In this document: one piece after another, positions 1 through 7,903 of the stretch
Layout: every line of letters starts with the position of its first letter
Position numbering within the stretch: position 1 is the stretch's first letter
Source: Oscillospiraceae bacterium
Lineage (GTDB): Bacteria; Bacillota; Clostridia; Oscillospirales; CAG-382
Direction of reading: 5' to 3'
Length of the DNA stretch: 64,000 bases
Assembly (NCBI GenBank): GCA_015064955.1
Contig: SVRD01000007.1
Span: 47,189-111,188, forward strand
The notes under the pieces: generated by a model
What the model was told of the DNA's origin: nothing
Database searches by the model: none
Seen by the model: only the letters and a program-made list of their open reading frames with translations
Position numbers and translations under genes: made by a program

Positions 1-1552
1 CGGTGATGACGACACCCGAGGCGTGCGTGCTTGTGTTGCGCGGTCTGCCCTCGAGCTTCATCGCGTAGTCAATAAGCTTTTTTGCCGTCGGGTCGGATTC
101 CGCTCTGCTCTTGAGCTCGGGATTCTCCTTGAGCGCCGATTCAAGAGTAACGTCGAAATACCGCGGTATCATTTTTGCGATCTCGTCGACTGCCGAATAG
201 CTCATACCCAAGGCTCTGCCCGCATCGCGCACTGCCTGACGTGCGGCAAGCTTACCGAACGTGATGATCTGCGCAACGTGCGCTCTGCCGTATTTCGATG
301 CGACGTATTCGATGACCTCGCCTCTGCGCTCGTCGCTGAAGTCGATATCAATATCGGGCATACTTACGCGCTCGGGGTTCAAAAACCGCTCGAACAGCAG
401 ATGAAATCTTATCGGGTCGACCTGTGTGATTCCCAAAGAATAGGTACAAAGGCTTCCGACCGCACTGCCTCTGCCCGAGCCGACGGGGATACCGTTGCGG
501 CGGGCATAATTCACGAAATCCCAGACGATAAGCATATAATCGTCGAATCCCATACTGTGAATGATGCCGAGCTCGTGCTCGATTCTTTCGGTGTATTCCG
601 AAAAATCCGCGGACAAAAGATTGTTGGCTTTGAGCTTTTCAAGTCCGTCGTAGCACAGCTTGCGGAGATATTGCTCGGAGTTGTAGGGAACAGGCGGACG
701 GAACGCGGGCAGGTGCATATTCTCGAAATCGAAGCTAAAATTGCACATTTCCGCGATTTTTACAGTGTTTTCCACCGCCTCAGGCAGATCGTAGAACAAC
801 GCGCCCATTTCAGAGGCGGATTTTATATAGTGCTCGCTGCCCTGCATACCGAAACCGACGTCGTCGACGGTGTTGCCGGTGGAGATAGCTGATAAAAGCT
901 TTTGGACCGACGCGTCCTCACGTGTGGTGTAGTGTGCGTCGTTGGTAGCGGCGAGCGGTATCCCAAGCTCACGCGAGAAGCGGACAAGCGCGCGGTTGAC
1001 CTCTTCCTGACCCTCGATCCCGTGGCGCTGAAGCTCGAGATAAAAGTTATTTCTGCCGAAAATACGGTCGAAAATTATTATACGTTCTCTTGCAAGCGAC
1101 ATATCGTTTGCAAGTATCGCTTTCGGAATACTGCCCGAAATACAGCCTGAAAGAGCAACAATGCCCTCGGAATATTTTGTGAGAGTTTCGATATCGGTTC
1201 TCGGCTTGGAATAAAAGCCGACAGTGAATGCCTTTGATACTATCGCGACGAGGTTTTTATAACCGACGTCATTTTTTGCAAGGAGCACAAGATGCGAATA
1301 ATCGGAGTCCAAAAGTCTGTCCTTTTGCTCCATCGAGCGCGGCGCAACGTACACCTCACAGCCGATGATCGGCTTTACACCCTTTTCGGTGCAGGCTCTG
1401 AAGAATTCGACTGCGCCGTACATAACGCCGTGGTCGGTTATGGCGACAGCATTCATACCTCCGTTCAACACCGCATCGGGTATCGAGGCAATTCTGCATT
1501 CGCCGTCGAGCAGGCTGTATTCGGTGTGAAGATGAAGATGAACGAAGCCCAT
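1..1552 (-). CDS. dnaE: DNA polymerase III alpha subunit, 3' part cut by window edge
   Basis: The minus strand is open from an ATG at 1552 to the left edge (about 517 codons visible); the ORF track shows only plus-strand shadows here. It is the catalytic subunit of the replicative polymerase. The N-terminus HLHLHTEYSLLDG is the PHP domain start; GSGRGSAVGS lies near residue 357 and the catalytic-aspartate motif PDIDIDF near residue 400, as in DnaE family proteins. AAAGGA precedes the ATG at good spacing. It follows whiA on the same strand, a common Clostridial order. Its first 19 codons and leader are repeated 274 bp upstream (see the repeat entries). The C-terminal half lies outside the window. 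Confidence 0.95.
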   Translation of the reverse strand, partial: MGFVHLHLHTEYSLLDGECRIASIPDAVLNGGMNAVAITDHGVMYGAVEFFRACTEKGVKPIIGCEVYVAPRSMEQKDRLLDSDYSHLVLLAKNDVGYKNLVAIVSKAFTVGFYSKPRTDIETLTKYSEGIVALSGCISGSIPKAILANDMSLARERIIIFDRIFGRNNFYLELQRHGIEGQEEVNRALVRFSRELGIPLAATNDAHYTTREDASVQKLLSAISTGNTVDDVGFGMQGSEHYIKSASEMGALFYDLPEAVENTVKIAEMCNFSFDFENMHLPAFRPPVPYNSEQYLRKLCYDGLEKLKANNLLSADFSEYTERIEHELGIIHSMGFDDYMLIVWDFVNYARRNGIPVGSGRGSAVGSLCTYSLGITQVDPIRFHLLFERFLNPERVSMPDIDIDFSDERRGEVIEYVASKYGRAHVAQIITFGKLAARQAVRDAGRALGMSYSAVDEIAKMIPRYFDVTLESALKENPELKSRAESDPTAKKLIDYAMKLEGRPRNTSTHASGVVIT

Positions 1553-1590
1553 TTTGTGTCCTTTAGATATTTGATGAGTGAAATACGATA
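1496..1590. repeat. Direct repeat, copy A (native dnaE start and leader)
   Basis: This 95-bp stretch covers the dnaE leader, ribosome binding site and first 19 codons. It is repeated at 1770-1864 with 93 of 95 positions identical; the two differences lie in the leader (ttgatgagtg here against ttaataagtg). The offset is 274 bp, and the sequence between the copies holds the structured element at 1597-1762. Confidence 0.95.
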
Positions 1591-1596
1591 AGAATT

Positions 1597-1762
1597 ATAT
1601 ATTTTTCAAGGACATGTACCTTGAAAAATATACCTATGATGAACGAGTGCACGGACAAGAAGCAGTAGGCTTCGCGCACGTGCACTGCGCGAGCGAACGT
1701 TCATCTCAACTCTTCGCCGCGCGATGTTCGATGAAAAACGGGTTTTTCATCGGGAGCGAAGC
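1597..1762 (-). ncRNA. Structured RNA-like element, copy 1 (dnaE leader)
   Basis: Read on the minus strand, this 166-nt stretch folds into: an 11-bp hairpin (1742-1752 with 1729-1739); a small hairpin with gcg loop; an 8-bp helix GATGAACG (1698-1705) with CGTTCATC (1638-1645) enclosing a hairpin TCGCGCA (1686-1692) with TGCGCGA (1672-1678); a second hairpin GAAGC/GCTTC (1669-1673 with 1659-1663); then TTGTCC. The GTGCAC in the first loop (1680-1685) can pair with GTGCAC at 1647-1652, a pseudoknot. It closes with a perfect 13-bp hairpin (1599-1611, 1619-1631) with loop TACATGT. The same architecture recurs at 29361-29520. It could be a leader regulator of dnaE, a free RNA, or the RNA of a mobile element. 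I do not recognise the family. Confidence 0.65.
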
Positions 1763-1826
1763 GACATTGGCATTCGCCGTCGAGCAGGCTGTATTCGGTG
1801 TGAAGATGAAGATGAACGAAGCCCAT
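1701..1826 (-). pseudogene. Truncated duplicate of the dnaE start (41-codon ORF)
   Basis: Copy B of the repeat carries its own AAAGGA site and ATG, so a 41-codon ORF can be read: 19 codons identical to the DnaE N-terminus, then 22 unrelated codons running into the structured element before TGA. It holds only the very start of the PHP domain and cannot be functional polymerase. Translation here would run through the first hairpins of the structured RNA, so it could act as a leader peptide, but that is inference; a dead duplication is simpler. Confidence 0.6.
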
Positions 1827-1864
1827 TTTGTGTCCTTTAGATATTTAATAAGTGAAATACGATA
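1770..1864. repeat. Direct repeat, copy B (partial dnaE duplication)
   Basis: Second copy of the dnaE leader and first 19 codons, located directly downstream of whiA (stop at 1871) on the minus strand. It keeps the ribosome binding site and ATG but breaks off after the codon for Cys19, where the structured element begins. It is the direct counterpart of 1496-1590. Confidence 0.95.
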
Positions 1865-1870
1865 CGTTAT

Positions 1871-2551
1871 TTATGAATTTTCAAGCATTTCGGCGATCTC
1901 AACCAACTTTTTAAAACGGTGGTTAAGACCGGATTTGCTGACCGGCTCGCGCAGCAGTCCGAGAAGCTGGGTAAGGCTCATATCGGGGTTGGCAAGTCTC
2001 AATTCGGCACATTCGCGCAGCTCCGCGGGGAGATTGTGCATCGCGCCGTGCTTTTGAATTATTTTTATCGCCTCGTTTTGCTCTGCGGCAGCACGTGCGA
2101 TTCTGTCAAGATTGGCGGTTTCGGCGTTGCAGAGACGGTTGGTGCTGTTGCGCACGTCGCTCATAACCTTTTCGCTGATTATATCGAGCGCCGCCTTGGT
2201 CGCGCCGATATAAGAAAGCAGATCCTCGATGCTTTCGCTCGCCTTGTAATACAAAACCGGCTTGCCCTTTCTGATGCTTCTTTTCGGAGGCAATCCGATC
2301 GATTCGAGAATGGCTTCGAGTGTTTTTGCGTCATTCTCGTCGTTCATAACGAAGGAAAGCATAAAGTTGCGGCCGGGCGATGAGATATTTCCGAAGTGCA
2401 GAAACGCTCCGCGGAGATAATAGCCTCCGTCCTTGCTGCATTTTTCCTCGAGTGGCAGAAGCTCGTATCCGCTGCTCCAAGCCGATTTACAGCAATCCTT
2501 TTTCGGAATCGTTTCGATGAGCTGGTCTTTTACGGTGGAATTGAATGACAT
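1871..2551 (-). CDS. whiA: WhiA-family DNA-binding regulator, short form
   Basis: 226 aa. WhiA proteins link cell division and sporulation control in Gram-positives and normally have two LAGLIDADG-like halves plus a C-terminal helix-turn-helix, about 310 aa. The opening MSFNSTVKDQLIE and the C-terminal HTH region (from LPAELRECAELR, about residue 172, to the end) are recognisable. Only one LAGLIDADG-like half is evident (GYYLRGAFLHFG to about residue 120); some 80-90 residues of the usual N-terminal part are absent without any frameshift. The ATG overlaps the murB stop by one base (TAATG), indicating translational coupling. The usual neighbours rapZ and yvcK are missing between murB and whiA. 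Confidence 0.85.
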   Translation of the reverse strand: MSFNSTVKDQLIETIPKKDCCKSAWSSGYELLPLEEKCSKDGGYYLRGAFLHFGNISSPGRNFMLSFVMNDENDAKTLEAILESIGLPPKRSIRKGKPVLYYKASESIEDLLSYIGATKAALDIISEKVMSDVRNSTNRLCNAETANLDRIARAAAEQNEAIKIIQKHGAMHNLPAELRECAELRLANPDMSLTQLLGLLREPVSKSGLNHRFKKLVEIAEMLENS

Positions 2552-3423
2552 TATAAAATTATCCTTATTTCAGGTTCGAGCCTTACGCCCGTTTTTTCAA
2601 AAACAGTGTCCGAAACGAGATTCAGCAATTCGATCACGTCGTCCGCGCTCGCGTTGCTGCGGTTGATAATAAAGCCCGCATGCTTTTCCGAAACCTGCGC
2701 ACCGCCGACAGTCAATCCCTTCAATCCGCATTGTTCGATCAATGCGCCCGCATAGTGTCCGACAGGGCGCTTGAATGCGCTTCCGCAGCTGGGGTATTCG
2801 AGCGGCTGGCTTGCCTTGCGCTTCGCCATAAGCTCATCCATTCTCGCACGGATATCCTCCTTGTTGCCGACAGAGCACTCGAACTCTGCGGACAGGAGAA
2901 TCAGAGATCTGTCCGCCATAACGCTGTGACGGTATGCAAAATCCATTTCGTTTGCGTTAAGAACGATTATATCGCCGTTTTCGTCGATAAATTCACCGCG
3001 AACGAACACCTGAGAAAGCTCTCCGCCGTATGCGCCTGCGTTCATATAAACGCCGCCGCCGACAGTACCGGGGATACCGTAGCAGAATTCAAGACCGGTA
3101 AGCGAGCTGTCGCAAGCCGCTCTCGCGAGAGTCGAAAGCGTTTCACCGCAGAATGCTTTTAAACGATTTCCGTTTACCTCAACACCGCGCATACCCGAGG
3201 TGATGATAACTGCGCCGTCAAAACCGCTTTCGGAAAAGAGGAGATTCGAGCAGTTGCCGACAACGATGTATCTTTCGCCGCTTTTTTTGAATTCGGCGAC
3301 TGCCGAAACAAGCTCCTCCTTGGTTTTGGGAAGCAATATGTATTTTGCCCTGCCGCCCGCTTTCATCGAGCAATATGGGGCAAGGGATTCGTTTTCAAAA
3401 CAGGTGATATTCATATCTGTCAC
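2551..3423 (-). CDS. murB: UDP-N-acetylenolpyruvoylglucosamine reductase
   Basis: 290 aa, cytoplasmic FAD/NADPH enzyme that makes UDP-N-acetylmuramate, the second committed step of peptidoglycan precursor synthesis. The FAD-binding segment VVGNCSNLLFSESGFDG starts near residue 56; GIPGTVGGGVYMNAGAYGGE follows near 115; the C-terminal part has the CGSAFKRP segment with the catalytic serine and GLKGLTVGGAQVSEKHAGFI. Length is normal for the family. It is the first gene of the murB-whiA-dnaE run and has a promoter directly upstream (3449-3477). Confidence 0.96.
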   Translation of the reverse strand: MTDMNITCFENESLAPYCSMKAGGRAKYILLPKTKEELVSAVAEFKKSGERYIVVGNCSNLLFSESGFDGAVIITSGMRGVEVNGNRLKAFCGETLSTLARAACDSSLTGLEFCYGIPGTVGGGVYMNAGAYGGELSQVFVRGEFIDENGDIIVLNANEMDFAYRHSVMADRSLILLSAEFECSVGNKEDIRARMDELMAKRKASQPLEYPSCGSAFKRPVGHYAGALIEQCGLKGLTVGGAQVSEKHAGFIINRSNASADDVIELLNLVSDTVFEKTGVRLEPEIRIIL

Positions 3424-3448
3424 TCGCTTATATAATTACTCACCTTAT

Positions 3449-3477
3449 ATTATACTACATATCATCTTAAATTACAA
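3449..3477 (-). promoter_or_regulatory. Sigma-A type promoter for murB-whiA-dnaE
   Basis: On the minus strand TTGTAA (3472-3477) lies 17 bp from TATAAT (3449-3454), about 25 bp upstream of the murB ATG. It is back to back with the plus-strand promoter at 3506-3534. Confidence 0.75.
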
Positions 3478-3505
3478 TAAAAAGTAATAAAATTTTTCAA
3501 ACGTA

Positions 3506-3534
3506 TTGACCTTTGCTGATTATTTTGATAAAAT
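3506..3534 (+). promoter_or_regulatory. Sigma-A type promoter for the 3565 secreted protein
   Basis: TTGACC (3506-3511), 17-bp spacer, TAAAAT (3529-3534). The start codon at 3565 follows 30 bp downstream, with GAAGGGAA as ribosome binding site. Confidence 0.75.
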
Positions 3535-3564
3535 TAACGCAGTATATTCAGAAGGGAATTGTGT

Positions 3565-5025
3565 ATGAAAAAGCTTATTTCGTTATTGATGTCTCTTTTA
3601 ATGATATTCACTTTTTCGGTTTGCGTTTTTGCAGAGGGCGAAGGGGAGTCGACCGATGAACCCGCCGAAGTTGTAGAAACCGCACTTGAAATAATTGCCA
3701 AAACCTCGAATCCTTACGGCACCTTCAATGAGGGCGGTAAGCTAAGCTTTGAGATCAGCCTCGATATTTTGTCTGTGCCCGAATCCTCGAGCGGCGTTTC
3801 GATAGTTGTTTTCGAGCTTATATATGACGAGGCATATCTTGCGCCCGGTGCCGAGCCCGCACCCGATGAAGACGGCGACGAATGCGATTATTCCTCGCTT
3901 TTGAAGTTCGGCCCTGAGGGCTGGGGCGTGATCGGACGTCCGCTTGACGGGGTTTTCGAGCTTGCAGTTTGGGACGTGAATGACGATAAACCTGTCACGG
4001 AGCTCAGCAACATAACCATTAAAGTTCCCTTTGACGTGCTTACGGATATCCCGACCGACACGATCACGGTCGGCATCAACGCTGTTGTTTACGACAGAGT
4101 TGCCAACGAATGCGCTGTTTATGCTACCGAGAATTATTCCTTCGAGCGCGCATATCAGCCCGACGAGATCGTTAATTGTCCCGAGAACTTCATTCCGCTC
4201 AATACAGCCGGCTATCTGCACGCGGCAAACAACGTAATCTATTATGCCGAAGAGGATATTACCATCGGCGAATATATTATGTCCTATATGGAAATAACCA
4301 ACAACCAGCAGGATATGAACTATTTTGCAATCGCTATCGTTGATGCCGAAACCAACAAGGTCGTTTATTGCGACACTGTTATCGGCAGACCGCAGAGCGA
4401 CAAATCGGGTGTCGTTATCCCTGCGGGACACTATATTATCGGCGTAAACGGAAATCTCAGCGGCGATTTCAAGACCTTTACCGAAAGCGTCAAGGTCGGT
4501 ATGAACGTCGAGCTTTTTAACGTCAACGTTACTGCTATGGACCCTTCCGAGCCGGTCACACTCGAGGAAGCAGGCTTCAGACTTGTTCCCAACGAGCCGG
4601 TATTGAAGGAAAACGCAAATGCGGTTTACGACCGTGAAAACGCGACTCTTATGGTTTATGACAACGATATTACCGCAGGCGAGCTTACCGATATGTTTGA
4701 AAACGATATCGCCGTAAAGGACGTTAACGGAAACGTGCTCGGTGACGACGACAAGGTTGCTACCGGTTCGTATCTTCCTTTCACCGAGGTTGCGGGAATG
4801 GGAATCGCGATTATTATCGCGGGCGACGTAAACTCCGACGGTGTCGTAAACCAATACGACTATATTCTCGTCAAGCGTCATTATTTCAAAACCTATACCT
4901 TAACGGGACATCAGTTCAAGGCGGCTTGTCTTAATAATGGCGAAAGCATTGTTATTTACGACTATATCTATATCAAGCGCTTCTATTTCGGAACTCTCAC
5001 TCCCGACGCGATCATGCCGAGGTAA
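3565..5025 (+). CDS. Secreted cohesin-like/dockerin-like protein
   Basis: 486 aa from the ATG at 3565; the track's TTG at 3559 sits too close to the GAAGGGAA site. A signal peptide (MKKLISLLMSLLMIFTFSVCVFA) precedes an acidic start. Residues about 35-180 look like an Ig/cohesin-type beta domain (inferred from pattern only). The middle is unassigned. The C-terminus is dockerin-like: one good calcium loop (DVNSDGVVNQYD) and a second, degenerate repeat; both run into DY..(V/I)KR.YF. Such tails usually bind a cohesin partner on the cell surface. The export protein gene follows after 5 bp. No catalytic domain was recognised. Confidence 0.75.
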   Translation: MKKLISLLMSLLMIFTFSVCVFAEGEGESTDEPAEVVETALEIIAKTSNPYGTFNEGGKLSFEISLDILSVPESSSGVSIVVFELIYDEAYLAPGAEPAPDEDGDECDYSSLLKFGPEGWGVIGRPLDGVFELAVWDVNDDKPVTELSNITIKVPFDVLTDIPTDTITVGINAVVYDRVANECAVYATENYSFERAYQPDEIVNCPENFIPLNTAGYLHAANNVIYYAEEDITIGEYIMSYMEITNNQQDMNYFAIAIVDAETNKVVYCDTVIGRPQSDKSGVVIPAGHYIIGVNGNLSGDFKTFTESVKVGMNVELFNVNVTAMDPSEPVTLEEAGFRLVPNEPVLKENANAVYDRENATLMVYDNDITAGELTDMFENDIAVKDVNGNVLGDDDKVATGSYLPFTEVAGMGIAIIIAGDVNSDGVVNQYDYILVKRHYFKTYTLTGHQFKAACLNNGESIVIYDYIYIKRFYFGTLTPDAIMPR

Positions 5026-5030
5026 AGAAC

Positions 5031-5516
5031 ATGCTCAATTATCTTTTTGTCTTTCTTTTGAGTATGGTTCCGGTTATAGAGCTTCGCGGTGCGATTCCTT
5101 TGGGGCTTTACGGCTTTGAGGAGGCTTTGCCGATCGTTCCGGTTGCGATCATTTCTATAATCGGCAACTTGGTTCCCGTGCCCTTTCTCGTTCTTTTCGG
5201 AGGAAAGGTGCTCAGATATTTCGCAAAATTCGAAAAGCTCGGAAAGCCGTTCCGCAAAATACTCGAGATTGGCGAAAAAAAGGTTGCGAAAATGAACAGA
5301 AACGCACAACGGGCGCTTTTTTGGGGCTTGTTTGCGTTTGTTGCAATTCCGCTTCCCGGCACAGGTGCCTGGACGGGTGCGCTCATCGCGATAACGCTCG
5401 GACTCGATATCAAAAAAAGCTTCCCGCCCATAGTGCTCGGCGTGCTCGGTGCGGGTGCGATAATTATTACTTTGTTCTATTTTGCCCCCGAAGTATTCAA
5501 AATGCTCGTGGGTTAA
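5031..5516 (+). CDS. Small multidrug export family membrane protein
   Basis: 161 aa, about four hydrophobic segments. The N-terminal MVPVIELRGAIPLG and the central FVAIPLPGTGAWTGALIA match the small multi-drug export protein family (COG2426-like); the true substrate is unknown for most members. It starts 5 bp after the preceding secreted protein gene, so the two are probably co-transcribed. Start codon ATG at 5031 preceded by GAGGTAAAG inside the previous gene's end. Confidence 0.82.
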   Translation: MLNYLFVFLLSMVPVIELRGAIPLGLYGFEEALPIVPVAIISIIGNLVPVPFLVLFGGKVLRYFAKFEKLGKPFRKILEIGEKKVAKMNRNAQRALFWGLFAFVAIPLPGTGAWTGALIAITLGLDIKKSFPPIVLGVLGAGAIIITLFYFAPEVFKMLVG

Positions 5517-5545
5517 ATAATAAAAAGTTTTTCATGAGGTGAATT

Positions 5546-6427
5546 ATGGCTCAGTTCAAAATAGGTGTAATGACCGACTCCTTCAAGCTTCCCTTTGAAG
5601 AAGGTCTTGCCAAGGCGGCGGAGGTTGGAGCACAGGGTATCCAGCTTTACGTTGTTGAGGGCGAAAACAAATACGATACCTTTGACGATGCAAAGGTTGC
5701 ACGTGTGAGAAAGCTTCTTGCCGACAACAATCTCGTTATTTCCGCAGTTTGCGGCGATTTCGGCGGCCACGGCTTCGAGCGTGTTGATGAAAACGAATGG
5801 AAGATCCCCGCCTCGAAGGCTGTTGCGGATCTCGCGGTTCGCTTGGGCACAAGCGTAGTAACCACTCATATCGGTGTTGTTCCCGAAAACAAGGAAGATC
5901 CTCTCAAGGCAGACACCGAATGTGAAGCTTATAAGAATATGGTCAACGCCTGCCGTGAGATCGGCGAATATGCGGCAAGCATCGGCGTTACCTTCGCTAT
6001 CGAAACCGGTCCCGAGCCTGCAGAGCGTCTCAAGGCTTTCCTTGATGACATAAACTCCAAGGGCTTCGGCGTAAATATGGACCCCGCAAACCTTGTAATG
6101 TGCTGCGGTACCGATCCCGTTGCTTCGGTATACACTCTCGGCAGCTATATTGTTCACACTCACGCAAAGGACGGCAAGGGCTTTATTATCGATCCGAGAA
6201 AGGTTTATACCTTCTTTGCAGAGGGCGGTATCGAGGACCTTCGCCTTTCCGATTACTTCCTCGAGGTTCCTCTCGGAGAGGGCAACGTTGACTTCGACGG
6301 ATATCTGAAGGCACTTTCGGATATCGGATACAACGGCTTCCTTACGGTAGAACGCGAATGCGGTGCAGATCCCTATGCCGACATTCAGCTTGCAGTAAAC
6401 TTTCTTAAAAACAAGATCGGAGAATAA
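5546..6427 (+). CDS. Sugar phosphate isomerase/epimerase (xylose isomerase-like TIM barrel)
   Basis: 293 aa. The fold and metal-ligand pattern of AP endonuclease 2/xylose-isomerase-like enzymes is visible in order: VVTTHIG (about 110), the Glu in FAIETGPE (about 151), the Asp in NMDPANL (about 178), HTHAKDG (about 205) and the final Glu in TVERE (about 274). Members isomerise or epimerise sugars or polyols with a divalent metal; the substrate cannot be read from sequence. It is 5 bp from an oxidoreductase that often partners such enzymes in polyol and rare-sugar use. AGGTGAATT before the ATG is the ribosome binding site. Confidence 0.85.
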   Translation: MAQFKIGVMTDSFKLPFEEGLAKAAEVGAQGIQLYVVEGENKYDTFDDAKVARVRKLLADNNLVISAVCGDFGGHGFERVDENEWKIPASKAVADLAVRLGTSVVTTHIGVVPENKEDPLKADTECEAYKNMVNACREIGEYAASIGVTFAIETGPEPAERLKAFLDDINSKGFGVNMDPANLVMCCGTDPVASVYTLGSYIVHTHAKDGKGFIIDPRKVYTFFAEGGIEDLRLSDYFLEVPLGEGNVDFDGYLKALSDIGYNGFLTVERECGADPYADIQLAVNFLKNKIGE

Positions 6428-6432
6428 GAAAA

Positions 6433-7266
6433 ATGATTAAGATCGGCTTTATTGATTACTATCTCGACGAATGGCACGCACTCAACTATCCCAAATTTAT
6501 CAAGGCTCAGTTCGGCGACGAATTCAAGGTTGCTTATGCTTACGCCGAAAAGGATAAAGAGGGCGGAATGACTACTGACGAATGGTGCAAGGAATTCGAC
6601 GTAGAACGTTGCGATTCTATCGAAGAGGTCGTTGAAAAGAGCGACTGCATCATCGTTCTTTCTCCCGATAACCCCGAACGCCATCTCGATCTTTGCCGTA
6701 TTCCTCTCGCAAGCGGCAAGCGTGTTTACGTAGACAAGACCTTTGCGCTCACCAAGGATATTGCAAAGGAGATCGTTGCTATCGGCGAATCGAACAACAC
6801 TCCCTTCTTTTCTACCTCCGCACTCCGCTTCTCGAACGAATTGGCTGACGTTCCCCGTGAAGGCATCTGCTTCATCAGCTCGCGCGGCCCCGGCAGATTC
6901 GACACCTACGCTATCCACCAGATCGAGCCTATCGTTGTTCTTATGGGCAGCAAGGTAAAGAGAATCATGTCGGTCGGCAGCGGATATGAAACTATGGTTA
7001 TCGAATTCGAGGGCGGCAGACGCGCTGTTATGGGTCACTATGACTGGAAGGGCGTCGACTTTGAAATGATCGTCAACTACGAGGACGGCTCTATCTACAA
7101 GGTACCCCAGATGACCGGTTATTTCGATAACTTCATCAACAAGCTTTGCACCTTCTTCAAGACCGGCGAAACCTTTGCCGACCACGACGAAACTATTTCG
7201 GTAATGGGTATTATCGAAGCAGGTAACAAGGCTATCAATAACCCCGGCGAGTGGATCGAGGTTTAA
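6433..7266 (+). CDS. Gfo/Idh/MocA-type oxidoreductase
   Basis: 277 aa. The N-terminal half is a Rossmann-like NAD(P) fold (MIKIGFIDYYLDEWH is an altered form of the usual GxGxxG start), followed by the (E/D)K motif as YVDKTFAL near residue 100, typical of the Gfo/Idh/MocA family where this lysine is catalytic. The glycine-rich loop is poorly conserved (GFIDYYLDE), so cofactor use should be tested. It lies 5 bp after the TIM-barrel isomerase and probably acts on the same sugar or inositol-like substrate. Confidence 0.75.
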   Translation: MIKIGFIDYYLDEWHALNYPKFIKAQFGDEFKVAYAYAEKDKEGGMTTDEWCKEFDVERCDSIEEVVEKSDCIIVLSPDNPERHLDLCRIPLASGKRVYVDKTFALTKDIAKEIVAIGESNNTPFFSTSALRFSNELADVPREGICFISSRGPGRFDTYAIHQIEPIVVLMGSKVKRIMSVGSGYETMVIEFEGGRRAVMGHYDWKGVDFEMIVNYEDGSIYKVPQMTGYFDNFINKLCTFFKTGETFADHDETISVMGIIEAGNKAINNPGEWIEV

Positions 7267-7288
7267 TCTGATTTTTGGAGGCGGTTAT

Positions 7289-7828
7289 ATGAAAAAAATC
7301 AAATGTGCTGCGGCGCTGCTTGCCTGTGTTATGCTCATTTCTGCATTTTTCACCGGTGTATCCGCAGAAACACTTGAATTTGTCCCCGAAACAAGAAACG
7401 GCAAAATTTACGGCATCCCCGCAGGCTCGACCGAAACACAGGTGGCACTTGCATACTTTAACGCTGTCGTAGACGTTCTCGATGCCGACGGAAAAGCGGT
7501 TGGTAAAAGCACGCTTATCGGCACCGGCTTTACCGTTAAGCTCAACAGCATCGCATATACCGCGGTGGTAATGGGCGACATTGACGGCGACGGAAAGATA
7601 ACCTCCTACGATTACGTTGCAATAAAACGCGCATATCTCGGCAATTTAAAGCTCAGCACCATCGCACTCGAGGCGGCAGGTGTGAGAGCGGGTGACAGGA
7701 TCAGCGCACTCAACTACGTTATGGTGAAGCGTGCATATTTCGGCACCTACGATATCAATAACGAGTACACCTGCGATCCCTACAATCCCGCAGTGGGCGA
7801 ATCCGGCTGGACTTCCGGTTGGGTATAA
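7289..7828 (+). CDS. Small secreted dockerin-like protein
   Basis: 179 aa with a signal peptide (to about residue 26, ...FFTGVSA). The mature part is short: an unassigned beta-rich stretch of about 65 residues, then a dockerin-like tail with calcium loop GDIDGDGKITSYDYV and a degenerate second repeat (AGDRISALNYV). Both repeats run into (V/I)KRAY(F/L)G, as in the 3565 protein. GGAGG lies 7 bp before the ATG. The gene lies 22 bp after the oxidoreductase and likely ends the 3565-7828 transcription unit. No enzyme domain is present, so it may be an adaptor or a surface tag. Confidence 0.75.
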   Translation: MKKIKCAAALLACVMLISAFFTGVSAETLEFVPETRNGKIYGIPAGSTETQVALAYFNAVVDVLDADGKAVGKSTLIGTGFTVKLNSIAYTAVVMGDIDGDGKITSYDYVAIKRAYLGNLKLSTIALEAAGVRAGDRISALNYVMVKRAYFGTYDINNEYTCDPYNPAVGESGWTSGWV

Positions 7829-7836
7829 TACCAAAA

Positions 7837-7857
7837 ACCGATTCGTGATGAATCGGT
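7837..7857 (+). terminator. Hairpin after the dockerin-like gene
   Basis: accgattc/gaatcggt with loop gtgat, 8 bp, 8 bp after the stop codon. It lacks a clear T-run, so on its own it is a weak terminator; the stronger hairpin at 7904-7936 follows. Confidence 0.4.
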
Positions 7858-7903
7858 TCAAGACTGAGAATAACTCATTCTTTTCGCTCTGAATAAAAAG
7901 AAA

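Noticed and set aside
23-1591. Three plus-strand ORFs at the left edge
   Set aside because: They are antisense shadows of dnaE, whose minus-strand frame is open to the window edge with clear PHP and polymerase motifs.
1597-1762. HEARO/IscB omega RNA or TnpB guide RNA as the identity of the structured elements
   Set aside because: No IscB, IsrB or TnpB gene is present, the parts I remember of those RNAs do not match, and both elements end in terminator-like hairpins. Not strictly excluded without a search.
3742-4881. 379-aa minus-strand ORF
   Set aside because: It lies wholly within the secreted dockerin-like gene, has no ribosome binding site and a composition typical of an antisense frame.
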